Positions 33,459-41,588 of a DNA stretch of 64,000 nt are shown here, piece by piece. The position numbers and the translations under genes were made by a program. Location: NCBI RefSeq assembly GCF_037482845.1, contig NZ_JBBHJW010000001.1, forward strand, positions 682,001 through 746,000, given 5' to 3'. A model generated the notes under the pieces. That model saw only the letters and a program-made list of their open reading frames with translations. It had not been told where the DNA came from and did no database searches. Within the stretch, counting starts at the first letter, position 1. Every line of letters starts with the position of its first letter. Origin of the DNA: Paucibacter_B soli (lineage in GTDB: Bacteria; Pseudomonadota; Gammaproteobacteria; Burkholderiales; Burkholderiaceae_C).

Positions 33459-34358
33459 ATGCTCACGCTCACCGGCCTGACCCATGTCTACGCCAACGGC
33501 ACCAAGGCACTCGACAACGCCACGCTCGACATCCCCACGGGCATGTTCGGGCTGCTGGGCCCCAACGGCGCCGGCAAGTCCACGCTGATGCGCTGCATCG
33601 CCACCCTGCAGACGCCCAGCGCCGGCAGCATCCGCTTTGGCGATATCGACGTGCTCAAGGAGCCCGAGCGCCTGCGCGCCACGCTGGGCTATCTGCCGCA
33701 GGACTTCGGCGTCTATCCGCGCGTCTCGGCCTATGAGTTGCTGGACCATCTGGCGGTGCTCAAGGGCATCGCCGACAAGGGCGAACGCCGCGACACGGTG
33801 GAGACCCTGCTGGCCCAGGTGAACCTCTGGGAGGTGCGCAAGAAGGCGGTAGCCGGCTATTCGGGCGGCATGCGCCAGCGCTTCGGCGTGGCCCAGGCGC
33901 TCATCGGCAGGCCCCAGCTCATCATCGTCGACGAGCCCACCGCCGGCCTCGACCCCGAGGAGCGCAACCGCTTCAACAACCTGTTGGCCGAGATCGGCGA
34001 GAGCGTGGTGGTGATCCTCTCCACCCATATCGTCGACGACGTGGCCGACCTCTGCCCGCGCATGGCGGTGATCAGCGCCGGCCGCATCGTGCAGACCGGC
34101 GCCCCGCAAGACCTGACCCTCATGCTCAAGGGCCGGGTCTGGCGCCGCAGCATCGAGGCCAGCCAGCTGGCCGGCTACCAGCAGGACCTGACGGTGATCT
34201 CGAACCGCCTGCGCGGCGGCCAGACCGTCATCCATGTGCTGGCCGACCAGCGGCCGGCGGCCGGCTTCGAGCCGGTGGAGGGTGGGCTGGAGGACTTCTA
34301 CTTCGCCACGCTGGCGCAGTCGCGCCGTGGCGCCGCCAATGCCGCCACCCCGGCCTGA
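33459..34358 (+). CDS. ABC transporter ATP-binding protein
   Basis: 299 residues. The ATPase motifs are GPNGAGKST (Walker A, near residue 38), the signature YSGGMRQRFGVAQAL, IIVDEPTAGLD (Walker B) and the switch STHIVDDV. GAGGA-rich bases sit nine bases before the ATG. The gene is ten bases upstream of a permease fused to a metallopeptidase, and together they form an ABC-2-type exporter. The substrate is unknown. Confidence 0.92.
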   Translation: MLTLTGLTHVYANGTKALDNATLDIPTGMFGLLGPNGAGKSTLMRCIATLQTPSAGSIRFGDIDVLKEPERLRATLGYLPQDFGVYPRVSAYELLDHLAVLKGIADKGERRDTVETLLAQVNLWEVRKKAVAGYSGGMRQRFGVAQALIGRPQLIIVDEPTAGLDPEERNRFNNLLAEIGESVVVILSTHIVDDVADLCPRMAVISAGRIVQTGAPQDLTLMLKGRVWRRSIEASQLAGYQQDLTVISNRLRGGQTVIHVLADQRPAAGFEPVEGGLEDFYFATLAQSRRGAANAATPA

Positions 34359-34368
34359 GGAGCGCGCG

Positions 34369-37300
34369 ATGCTTGCCAAGATTGCCGCCTTCGAGGCGCG
34401 CTACCAGCTGCGCTCGCCGCTCTTTGCGATGGCCTTTGCGCTGTTCTTCCTGATGACCTTTGGCGCCGTCACGATCGAGGAAATCCAGATCGGCGCCAAG
34501 GGCAATGTCAACATCAACTCGCCCTACGCCATCCTGCAGACCCTGGGCACCATGAATCTGCTGGCGATCTTCGTCGTCACCGCCTTCGTCGCCAATGTGG
34601 TGATACGCGACGACGAAACCGGCTTCGCGCCCATCCTGCGCGCCACCCGCATCAAGAAGTTCGACTACCTGCTGGGACGCTTCATCGGCGCGTTTGGCGT
34701 GGCCTTTCTGGTCAGCTGCGCGGTGCCGCTGGCGATGCTGATCGGCTCGGCCATGCCATGGCTGGACGCCGAGAAGATCGGCCCCCTGGTGCTCTCGCAC
34801 TACGCCTGGGCGCTGCTGGTCTACACCCTGCCCACCCTGCTGGTGATGAGCGCCGGCTTCTTTGCGCTGGCCACCGCCACGCGCTCGATGATGTGGACCT
34901 ATGTGGGCGTGGTCGCCTTCATGGTGCTCTTCATCACCAGCCGCGTGATGCTGGCGGATCCGGCGCTGGACACGCTCTCCTCGCTGGCCGACCCCTTCGG
35001 CGTGGGCGCGTTGAGCCGCGTCACCAAGTACTGGACCAGCGCCGACCGCAACAGCCAGCTGCCCGCGCTGCAGGGCGTGCTGCTGTGGAACCGCCTGCTC
35101 TGGCTGGGCGTGGGCGCGGCGTTGTTCGCGCTCGCCTACGGCCTGTTCCGCTTCGATGCCAAGGGCGCGAAGACCGAGCGCGCCAGCCGCCAGGCCGCCG
35201 GCGATGCGGCGCCCGCGCTTAAAGCCCTCGCCAGCCCCAGCCATGGCGGCCGCGCGAGCTGGCTGCAGTTCAAGGCGCTGACGCGCTTCGACATGGCCTT
35301 TGTGTTCCGCAGCCCGGCCTTCTTCGTGCTGCTGGCGCTGGGCGTGTTCAACGCCATCGGCGCGATCTCGCTCACCGGCGAGACGCGCGGCGTGGCCTAT
35401 CTGCCGGTGACGCGCGCGGTGGTGGAGGGCCTGCTGGGCGGCTTCACCTTCATTCCCATCATCATCGCCGTCTACTACGCCGGCGAGTTGGTGTGGCGCG
35501 ATCGCGAGCGCCGCATCCACGAGATCGTCGACGCCACGGCCGCGCCGAGCTGGGCCTTTCTGGCCCCCAAGGTGCTGGCCATCACCCTGGTGCTGCTGGC
35601 CACCCTGGTGGTGGGCGTGGCCACCGGCATGGCGTTCCAGCTCTACCACGGCTACACCCACGTCGAGTTGCCGGCCTATCTGCTGTGGTTCGTGCTGCCC
35701 AGCCTGATCACCGCCTTCCTGCTGGGCGTGCTGGCGGTGTTCGTGCAGGCCCTGGTGCCGCACAAATTCGTCGGCTGGGCGCTGATGCTGGTCTACACGG
35801 TGCTGGGCACCACCATGGCCACCATGGGCTTCGAGCACAAGCTCTACAACTATGCCGACGGCGCCGCCGTGCCGCTCTCCGACATGAATGGCATGGGCCA
35901 TTTCTGGATCGGCCGGGCCTGGCACCAGGGTTATTGGCTGGCCTTTGCGGCGATGCTGCTGGTGCTCACCCACCTGCTGTGGCGCCGCGGCGCCGAGACC
36001 AGCCTGCGCCCGCGCTTGGCGCGCCTGCCGGCGCGGCTCAAGGGCCTGCCCGGCGCCCTGCTCGCGCTCAGCACGCTGAGCTGGCTGGGCCTGGGAGGCT
36101 GGATCTACTACAACACCAACATCCTCAACGACTACCGCACCCAGCCGGCCGAGGAACAGCGCCAGGCCGATGCCGAGCGCGCCCTGCTGCCCTTCGAGAA
36201 CCTGCCCCAGCCCTCCATCACCCATGTGACGCTGAAGGTCGATCTCTACCCGCAGCAGATCCGCGCCATCGCAGAGGGCAGCTACCAGTTGGAGAACCGC
36301 AGCGGCCAGGCCCTGAGCGCCGTGCATGTGCGCTTTGATCCGGACCTGAAGGTGCAGCAGCTGGAACTGGACGGCGCCACGCTGGACAAGGAATACGCGG
36401 CCTACGGCTACCGCATCTACCGCCTGGCCACGCCGATGCAGCAGGGCGAGCAGCGCGTGCTGCGCTTCAAGTTCCTGCGCGAGGAGCCGGGCTTCGTCAA
36501 CAGCCAGCCCTTCACCCGCATCGTTGCCAACGGCAGCTTCCTCGACAACTTCGAGCTCACCCCGGTGCTGGGCGTGAGCCGGCGCCCCTTTTTGCAGGAC
36601 CGCAGCAAGCGCCGCAAATACGGCCTGCCGGCCGAGCTGCGCGTGGCCAAGCTGGAAGACCAGGCGGCCAACGCCCACCATTACCTGCGCCACGACAGCG
36701 ACTGGGTGACGGCCGACATCACCCTCACGACCGATGCCGACCAGACCCCGCTGGCACCGGGCTACACGGTCAGCGACACCACGCTCAACGGCCGCCGCAC
36801 CCTGGTGACCAAGACCGAGGCGCCGATCCACAATTTCTTCTCGCTGCAATCGGCGCGCTACGCCATCCTCAAGGAGCAGTGGCAGGGCAGGAGCGGTGCA
36901 CCGGTGGAGCTGGCCGTCTACCACCACCCGGAACACGCAAGCAATGCCCCGCGCATGCTGAAGGCGATGCGCACCGCGCTGGAGCTGTACGGCACGGCCT
37001 TCTCCGACTACCAGTTCCGCCAGGCCCGCATCCTGGAGTTCCCGGCCTACCAGCGCTTTGCCCAGGCCTTCGCGGGCACCATGCCCTACTCGGAGGCGAT
37101 CGGCTTCATCCAGGACTTCAAGCAGGAGCGTGCCGACGAGAACATCGACCTGGTCAGCTATGTGACCGCGCACGAGATCGGCCACCAATGGTGGGCGCAC
37201 CAGGTGGTGGGCGCCGACAAGCAGGGCATGACCCTGCTGTCGGAATCCTTCGCCCAATACTCGGCCCTGCTGGTGATGGAAAAACTCTACGGCCGCGAGC

Positions 37301-37962
37301 AGCTGCGCCGCTTCCTCAAGCTGGAGCTGGACCGCTATCTGCGCGAGCGCGGCGGCGAGACGGTGGAAGAGCTGCCGCTGGCGCGCGTGGAAAACCAGGG
37401 TTATGTGCATTACCGCAAGGGCGCGCTGGTGATGTACTGGCTCAAGGAGGTGCTGGGCGAGCAGGTGCTGAACCGCGCGCTGCAGAAGCTGCTGGCCGAG
37501 TACGCCTTCAAGGCCGCGCCCTACCCCGCCGCCACCGACTTCCTGCGCCTGCTGCGCGCCGAGGCCGGCCCGCAGCACGAGCAGCTGATCGCCGATCTGT
37601 TCGAGCACATCACGCTCTACGACCTGAAGGCCAATGACGCCAAGGCGCGCAAGCGCGCCGATGGCCGCTACGAGGTGACGTTCAGCGTCGAGGCGAAAAA
37701 ACTCTACGCCGATGGCAAGGGCAAGGAGACCGAGGCGCCGCTGGACGAGGGCTTCGAGATCGGCGTGTTCAGCGCCGAGCCCGGCAAGCCCGGCTTCAAG
37801 AAGAGCGCGGTGCTGCTGCTGGAGCGGCGCGCGCTGAAGTCCGGCAAGCAGCTGTTCAGCCTGGTGGTGGACCAGGAGCCCAAATGGGTGGGCGTGGATC
37901 CTTACAACATGCGCATCGACCGCAACTCGGACGACAACCTCAGCAAGGTGGCCATGCAATAG
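34369..37962 (+). CDS. ABC-2 permease fused to M1-family metallopeptidase
   Basis: 1197 residues, start at 34369 with GAGGAG just upstream. The N-terminal ~600 residues hold about twelve transmembrane helices in two sets, as in ABC-2 exporters (GAVTIEEIQIGAKGNVNINSP..., later IIAVYYAGELVWRDRERRIHEIVDA). The C-terminal ~550 residues are an M1 aminopeptidase-like domain: zinc motif HEIGHQWW at His935, a glutamate about 20 residues on (LLSESFAQYSALLV), and the tyrosine-containing GYVHYRKGALVMYWL. The peptidase should face the periplasm after the last helix. The fusion occurs in other bacteria, but its substrate is unknown. Confidence 0.9.
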   Translation: MLAKIAAFEARYQLRSPLFAMAFALFFLMTFGAVTIEEIQIGAKGNVNINSPYAILQTLGTMNLLAIFVVTAFVANVVIRDDETGFAPILRATRIKKFDYLLGRFIGAFGVAFLVSCAVPLAMLIGSAMPWLDAEKIGPLVLSHYAWALLVYTLPTLLVMSAGFFALATATRSMMWTYVGVVAFMVLFITSRVMLADPALDTLSSLADPFGVGALSRVTKYWTSADRNSQLPALQGVLLWNRLLWLGVGAALFALAYGLFRFDAKGAKTERASRQAAGDAAPALKALASPSHGGRASWLQFKALTRFDMAFVFRSPAFFVLLALGVFNAIGAISLTGETRGVAYLPVTRAVVEGLLGGFTFIPIIIAVYYAGELVWRDRERRIHEIVDATAAPSWAFLAPKVLAITLVLLATLVVGVATGMAFQLYHGYTHVELPAYLLWFVLPSLITAFLLGVLAVFVQALVPHKFVGWALMLVYTVLGTTMATMGFEHKLYNYADGAAVPLSDMNGMGHFWIGRAWHQGYWLAFAAMLLVLTHLLWRRGAETSLRPRLARLPARLKGLPGALLALSTLSWLGLGGWIYYNTNILNDYRTQPAEEQRQADAERALLPFENLPQPSITHVTLKVDLYPQQIRAIAEGSYQLENRSGQALSAVHVRFDPDLKVQQLELDGATLDKEYAAYGYRIYRLATPMQQGEQRVLRFKFLREEPGFVNSQPFTRIVANGSFLDNFELTPVLGVSRRPFLQDRSKRRKYGLPAELRVAKLEDQAANAHHYLRHDSDWVTADITLTTDADQTPLAPGYTVSDTTLNGRRTLVTKTEAPIHNFFSLQSARYAILKEQWQGRSGAPVELAVYHHPEHASNAPRMLKAMRTALELYGTAFSDYQFRQARILEFPAYQRFAQAFAGTMPYSEAIGFIQDFKQERADENIDLVSYVTAHEIGHQWWAHQVVGADKQGMTLLSESFAQYSALLVMEKLYGREQLRRFLKLELDRYLRERGGETVEELPLARVENQGYVHYRKGALVMYWLKEVLGEQVLNRALQKLLAEYAFKAAPYPAATDFLRLLRAEAGPQHEQLIADLFEHITLYDLKANDAKARKRADGRYEVTFSVEAKKLYADGKGKETEAPLDEGFEIGVFSAEPGKPGFKKSAVLLLERRALKSGKQLFSLVVDQEPKWVGVDPYNMRIDRNSDDNLSKVAMQ

Positions 37963-37992
37963 CGCTTGCCTGCCCTGCCGAATGACATTAAA

Positions 37993-38002
37993 GTGATATC
38001 AC
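37993..38002. promoter_or_regulatory. Palindrome GTGATATCAC upstream of SPFH/RHH pair
   Basis: The ten-base perfect palindrome sits in a near-symmetric TAAAGTGATATCACCTTTA context, 18 bp before the SPFH start. Its size and place fit an operator for the ribbon-helix-helix protein encoded at 38936. Confidence 0.5.
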
Positions 38003-38020
38003 CTTTATGGGAGAGATCAC

Positions 38021-38917
38021 ATGCAAGTGCGGCAGGAGATTCGTTCCGAGAAAGTGGCCAGCACGGCCAATGGCTATGCGGCCGTGCTGCTGGGCCTGCT
38101 GGGCATTGCCGGCGGCCTGGCGCTGCTGGCCACCGGTGCCGAGGCCGGCACGCTGGCCCGGATACTGGGCGGGCTGGCGCTGCTGATCGCCGCGGCGATC
38201 GCCCTCGCCGGGCTCTATATGCAGCAGCCCAACGAGGCGCGCATCCTCACCCTGTTCGGGCATTACAGCGGCACTGACCGCCAGGACGGCCTGCGCTGGG
38301 CGAACCCGCTGAAGCTCAAGCGCAAGCTCTCGCTGCGCGCGCGCAACCTGAACGCCCCCACGCTGAAGGTCAACGACAAGCGCGGCAATCCGGTGGAGAT
38401 CAGCGCCGCGGTGGTCTGGCGCGTGCAGGACACCGCGCGCGCCATCTTCGAGGTGGATGACTTCGAGGCCTATGTGCGCATCCAGGCCGAGGCCGCAATC
38501 CGCCATCTGGCGGCCCAGTTCGCCTATGACGAGGGGGATGACCTGGATACCGGCGAAACCACCTTGCGCGCCGGCCAGGACGAGGTGGCCGCGGCCCTGG
38601 TGGCGCAGCTGCAGGAGCGCTTCGAGCAGGCCGGCGTGCGCGTGCTGGACGCCAAGATCACCCACCTGGCCTATGCGCCCGAGATCGCCCAGGTGATGCT
38701 GCGCCGCCAGCAGGCCGACGCCATCATCAGCGCGCGCAAGAAGATCGTGCTGGGCGCGGTGAGCATGGTGGAAGAGGCGCTCAAGGGCCTGAGCGAGCGC
38801 GACATCGTGGTGCTGGACGACGAGCGCAAGGCGGCCATGGTGTCCAATCTGCTGGTGGTGCTGTGCTCCGACAAGGAGACGCAGCCCATCGTCAACACCG
38901 GTACCTTGTACAACTGA
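38021..38917 (+). CDS. SPFH/band-7 domain membrane protein
   Basis: 298 residues. Two hydrophobic helices near the N-terminus (about 18-42 and 43-65) precede an SPFH domain: QPNEARILTLFGHYSGTDRQDGLRWANPL, NAPTLKVNDKRGNPVEISAAVVWRV and VLDAKITHLAYAPEIAQVMLRRQQA. A C-terminal helical part ends in TGTLYN. The protein should sit in the inner membrane as a flotillin-like scaffold. GGAGAG precedes the ATG. The gene is 18 bp upstream of an Arc-like repressor gene, a conserved pairing. Confidence 0.9.
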   Translation: MQVRQEIRSEKVASTANGYAAVLLGLLGIAGGLALLATGAEAGTLARILGGLALLIAAAIALAGLYMQQPNEARILTLFGHYSGTDRQDGLRWANPLKLKRKLSLRARNLNAPTLKVNDKRGNPVEISAAVVWRVQDTARAIFEVDDFEAYVRIQAEAAIRHLAAQFAYDEGDDLDTGETTLRAGQDEVAAALVAQLQERFEQAGVRVLDAKITHLAYAPEIAQVMLRRQQADAIISARKKIVLGAVSMVEEALKGLSERDIVVLDDERKAAMVSNLLVVLCSDKETQPIVNTGTLYN

Positions 38918-38935
38918 GCCCCGCATCCGCCCCGC

Positions 38936-39142
38936 ATGGCCAGCCCCGACAAGAAGAATTTCGCGCTGCGGATCGACCCGGCCCTGTGGGCCGAGATCGA
39001 GCGCCTGGCCGCGCAGGAGCTGCGTTCGGCGAACGCGCAGATCGAGTACCTGCTGCGCGACGCGTTGGCCAGGCGCGGCATCAAGCCGGCGCCCCAGAGC
39101 GTCCCACGCGGGCGCCCGCCGGCAAGGCGCGAACCCGAATAG
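38936..39142 (+). CDS. Arc-like ribbon-helix-helix DNA-binding protein
   Basis: 68 residues. NFALRIDPALWAEIERLAAQELRSANAQIEYLLRDALARRG is a ribbon-helix-helix domain (one strand and two helices) that binds DNA as a dimer; the tail is Pro/Arg-rich. Adjacency to the SPFH gene and to a 10-bp palindrome at 37993 suggests that it represses its own operon. Confidence 0.85.
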   Translation: MASPDKKNFALRIDPALWAEIERLAAQELRSANAQIEYLLRDALARRGIKPAPQSVPRGRPPARREPE

Positions 39143-39147
39143 CCTCT

Positions 39148-41043
39148 TCAGCCCTGCGGCCGCTCGCCGTACCAGGCCTGCCAGGGCTGCACCCGCACCA
39201 ACTCGCCCTGGGCATGGCGGCGCAGCAGCTCGTGCAGCTGCGCCGGCTTGAGCGGGCGCGAGAGGCCGAAGCCCTGGAACAGGTCGCAGCCCATCTCGAC
39301 CAGGCATTGCCGGTCGGCCTCCATCTCCACACCCTCGGCCACCACCAGCATATGCATGGCATGGGCGACGCGGATGATGGATTCGACCAGCATGCGCCCA
39401 TCCGGGCTGCCCGCCAGGCCGTTGACGAAGAGCCGGTCGATCTTGAGCTTGCGGCAGCGCATGCGGCGCAGATAGGCCAGCGAGCTATAGCCGGTGCCGA
39501 AGTCGTCGATCGCCAGCACATAACCCTGGCTCTGCAGGGTCAGCACGATGGAGTCGGGCTTGTCCAGGTCCTCGAACACCGAGGACTCGGTGAGCTCGAA
39601 CTCCAGGCTGGCCGGCCCCAGGGCCAGCTCGTTCAAGAGCGCCAGAAAGCGTTCGCGCTGCTGGGCGCGCCGGCATTGGCGCGAGGAGAGATTGATCGCC
39701 ACCGGCGGGCAGTTCAGGCCCAGGGCATGCATGGCGTCGAGATCGCGGCGCAGCACGCGCAAGGCATGCAGGCCCAGCTCGACGATCAGGCCCGAGGCCT
39801 CGGCCACCGGGATGAACTCGGCCGGCGAAACCCAGCCGCGCTGTAAATGCTGCCAGCGCGCCAGGCCCTCGAAGCTCACGAGCCGGCCCTGGGCATCGAA
39901 CAGCGGCTGATAGGCCAGCTCCAGCGCGCCCGCCTGCAAGGCCTCGCGCAGGTCCTGCTCCAGGCGCAGGCGCGCGCGCTCGCCCTCGCCGAACTCGGGC
40001 GAGTAGAGCTGGTAGGCGTCCTTGCCGAGGCGCTTGGCATGCACCATCGCGGCATCGGCGCATTGCATCGCCTCGGCGGCATTGCCGGCATCGCGCGGCA
40101 CCAGGGCCACCCCCACCGAGGCGCTGACGCGCAGCCAGTTGTCGCGATCGCCCACCGGCTGCGGCAGCAGGGCGAGCACCTGGCCGGCCATGCGGCGTGC
40201 CTGCTCCTCGTCCACCGGCGCCTCCATCAGCATCGCGAACTCGTCGCTGGCCAGGCGCGCCACGGTATCGCCCGAGCGTGCCAGGCTGCGCAGGCGCTGC
40301 GCCACCGTCTGCAGCACCAGGTCGCCGCAGGCATGGCCGTCGTTGTCGTTGATCTGCTTGAAGTTGTCGAGGTCGATCACCAGCAGGGCCAGGCCCTGCC
40401 CATGGCGTGGGCCGCGCTGCACCGCGCGCTCCAGCGCGAGCCGGAAGGCCTCGCGGTTGGGCAGGTCGGTGAGGGCGTCGTTGAGGGCCAGATAGCGGGT
40501 GCGGCGCTGCGCCTCGCGCACATCGGCGCGCAGCCGGCGCGCGGTCAGCCAGGCCAGGCCCAGCGCCGCCACCAGCATGCCCGAGGCCACACCGACGAAG
40601 CGCAAGAGGTCGATCCAGATGCCGTCGCGGCGCGCCTGCACCACCAGCCGCCCGACGCTGGTCTGGTTGGCCTGCACCGCCGCCACCACCTCCTGCTGAC
40701 CCGCCATGCGCTCCAGCCAGCCGCGCTCCAGCCGCACGCGCTGGTAGCCGCTCAGCGTGCTGCCATCGGGGCGGAACAGCACCGCATTGACGATCTCGGG
40801 TGCATCGTCGAAGGCGCTCAGGATCTCGGCCGCGTCGTCGCGGTTGTCGAACACCATGGCGGCCGAGGCGGTGCGCGCCACCAGATTGACCTGGGTCTGC
40901 AGATCCTCCTGGAAGCGCTCTGCCAGGGCCAGGTATTGCGCCAGCGTGAGCAGCAGGGCAAAGGTCAGCAGCGCGCCGATCGCCAGCATGGCATCGCGCT
41001 GGCGGTAGAAGAAATTCTGCAGATCGAGCTTGTTGATGATCAT
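39148..41043 (-). CDS. Membrane GGDEF-EAL protein with degenerate cyclase site
   Basis: 631 residues from the ATG at 41043. One helix at about 18-38, a CHASE8-like periplasmic sensor (to about 150) and a second helix precede a GGDEF domain whose active loop reads ASDEF (265-269) instead of GGDEF. An EAL domain follows with EGL (392-394), NLSSRQ, DDFGTGYSSLAYL and EGVE. Cyclase activity is probably lost. The EAL catalytic acids are kept apart from the Ala-to-Gly change, so phosphodiesterase activity is plausible. The gene follows a YfiR-like gene by eight bases and a TonB receptor gene, forming one operon. Confidence 0.92.
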   Translation of the reverse strand: MIINKLDLQNFFYRQRDAMLAIGALLTFALLLTLAQYLALAERFQEDLQTQVNLVARTASAAMVFDNRDDAAEILSAFDDAPEIVNAVLFRPDGSTLSGYQRVRLERGWLERMAGQQEVVAAVQANQTSVGRLVVQARRDGIWIDLLRFVGVASGMLVAALGLAWLTARRLRADVREAQRRTRYLALNDALTDLPNREAFRLALERAVQRGPRHGQGLALLVIDLDNFKQINDNDGHACGDLVLQTVAQRLRSLARSGDTVARLASDEFAMLMEAPVDEEQARRMAGQVLALLPQPVGDRDNWLRVSASVGVALVPRDAGNAAEAMQCADAAMVHAKRLGKDAYQLYSPEFGEGERARLRLEQDLREALQAGALELAYQPLFDAQGRLVSFEGLARWQHLQRGWVSPAEFIPVAEASGLIVELGLHALRVLRRDLDAMHALGLNCPPVAINLSSRQCRRAQQRERFLALLNELALGPASLEFELTESSVFEDLDKPDSIVLTLQSQGYVLAIDDFGTGYSSLAYLRRMRCRKLKIDRLFVNGLAGSPDGRMLVESIIRVAHAMHMLVVAEGVEMEADRQCLVEMGCDLFQGFGLSRPLKPAQLHELLRRHAQGELVRVQPWQAWYGERPQG

Positions 41044-41051
41044 CGTCAGGT

Positions 41052-41585
41052 TCAGGCCTTGCGCACATAGCGGGCGAGCCGCAGCAACTTGGTGCTGATC
41101 TCCAGGCCGGCGCGACGCGCCGACTCCAGGCCGATGTCGAAGACCACGCGGCCGTCCTCGATCTGCAGGCTCAGCATCGCGCCCAGGTTCAGCATCGCCG
41201 GCGCCTCGGTGACCAGCAGCACCGGCTTGTCGGCCACCGCGGCGCGTGGCACGTCGAAGCCCGCACCCACCAGCGCGACATGGCAACCGCTCAGCTGCTC
41301 GCCGCGCACGCGCCGCAACTCCAGCGCGTGGCCGTTGATGCGGCGCCCGGCCAGCCCCTCCAGCGCGGTGGCCAGCGGCCCCTCATCCGCCAGGCACAGC
41401 TGCAAGGGCTGGCCCTGCGCCAGCGCGGTGGCGGGCCATTCCACGAACAGCAGGCTGCGAAACACGATCTGCGCCTTCAGCTCGTCCGGGGGCTGGGGCT
41501 GGGCCGTCGCCATCATCTGCGCGCACAGCAGCGCCCCTGCGCACAGCAGCTGGCAAGGGCTCAGGTGTATTGCGCTCGGCCACAT
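41052..41585 (-). CDS. YfiR-family periplasmic protein
   Basis: 177 residues. The N-terminal hydrophobic segment is a signal peptide (CQLLCAGALLCAQMMATAQ). The family pattern is LKAQIVFRSLLFVEWPA, later LVGAGFDVPRAAVADKPVLLVTEAP and MLNLGAMLSLQIEDGRVVFDIGLESARRAGLEISTKLLRLAR, as in YfiR (DUF4154). In Pseudomonas, YfiR binds the periplasmic part of a membrane cyclase and holds it off. The operon here supplies a membrane GGDEF-EAL protein as the likely partner and a TonB receptor upstream, which start and end within a few bases of it. Confidence 0.88.
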   Translation of the reverse strand: MWPSAIHLSPCQLLCAGALLCAQMMATAQPQPPDELKAQIVFRSLLFVEWPATALAQGQPLQLCLADEGPLATALEGLAGRRINGHALELRRVRGEQLSGCHVALVGAGFDVPRAAVADKPVLLVTEAPAMLNLGAMLSLQIEDGRVVFDIGLESARRAGLEISTKLLRLARYVRKA

Positions 41586-41588
41586 GGT

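Noticed and set aside
34228..37959. A 1243-residue open frame on the minus strand
   Set aside because: It is a shadow opposite the permease-peptidase gene, whose motifs (HEIGHQWW, permease helices) are unambiguous.
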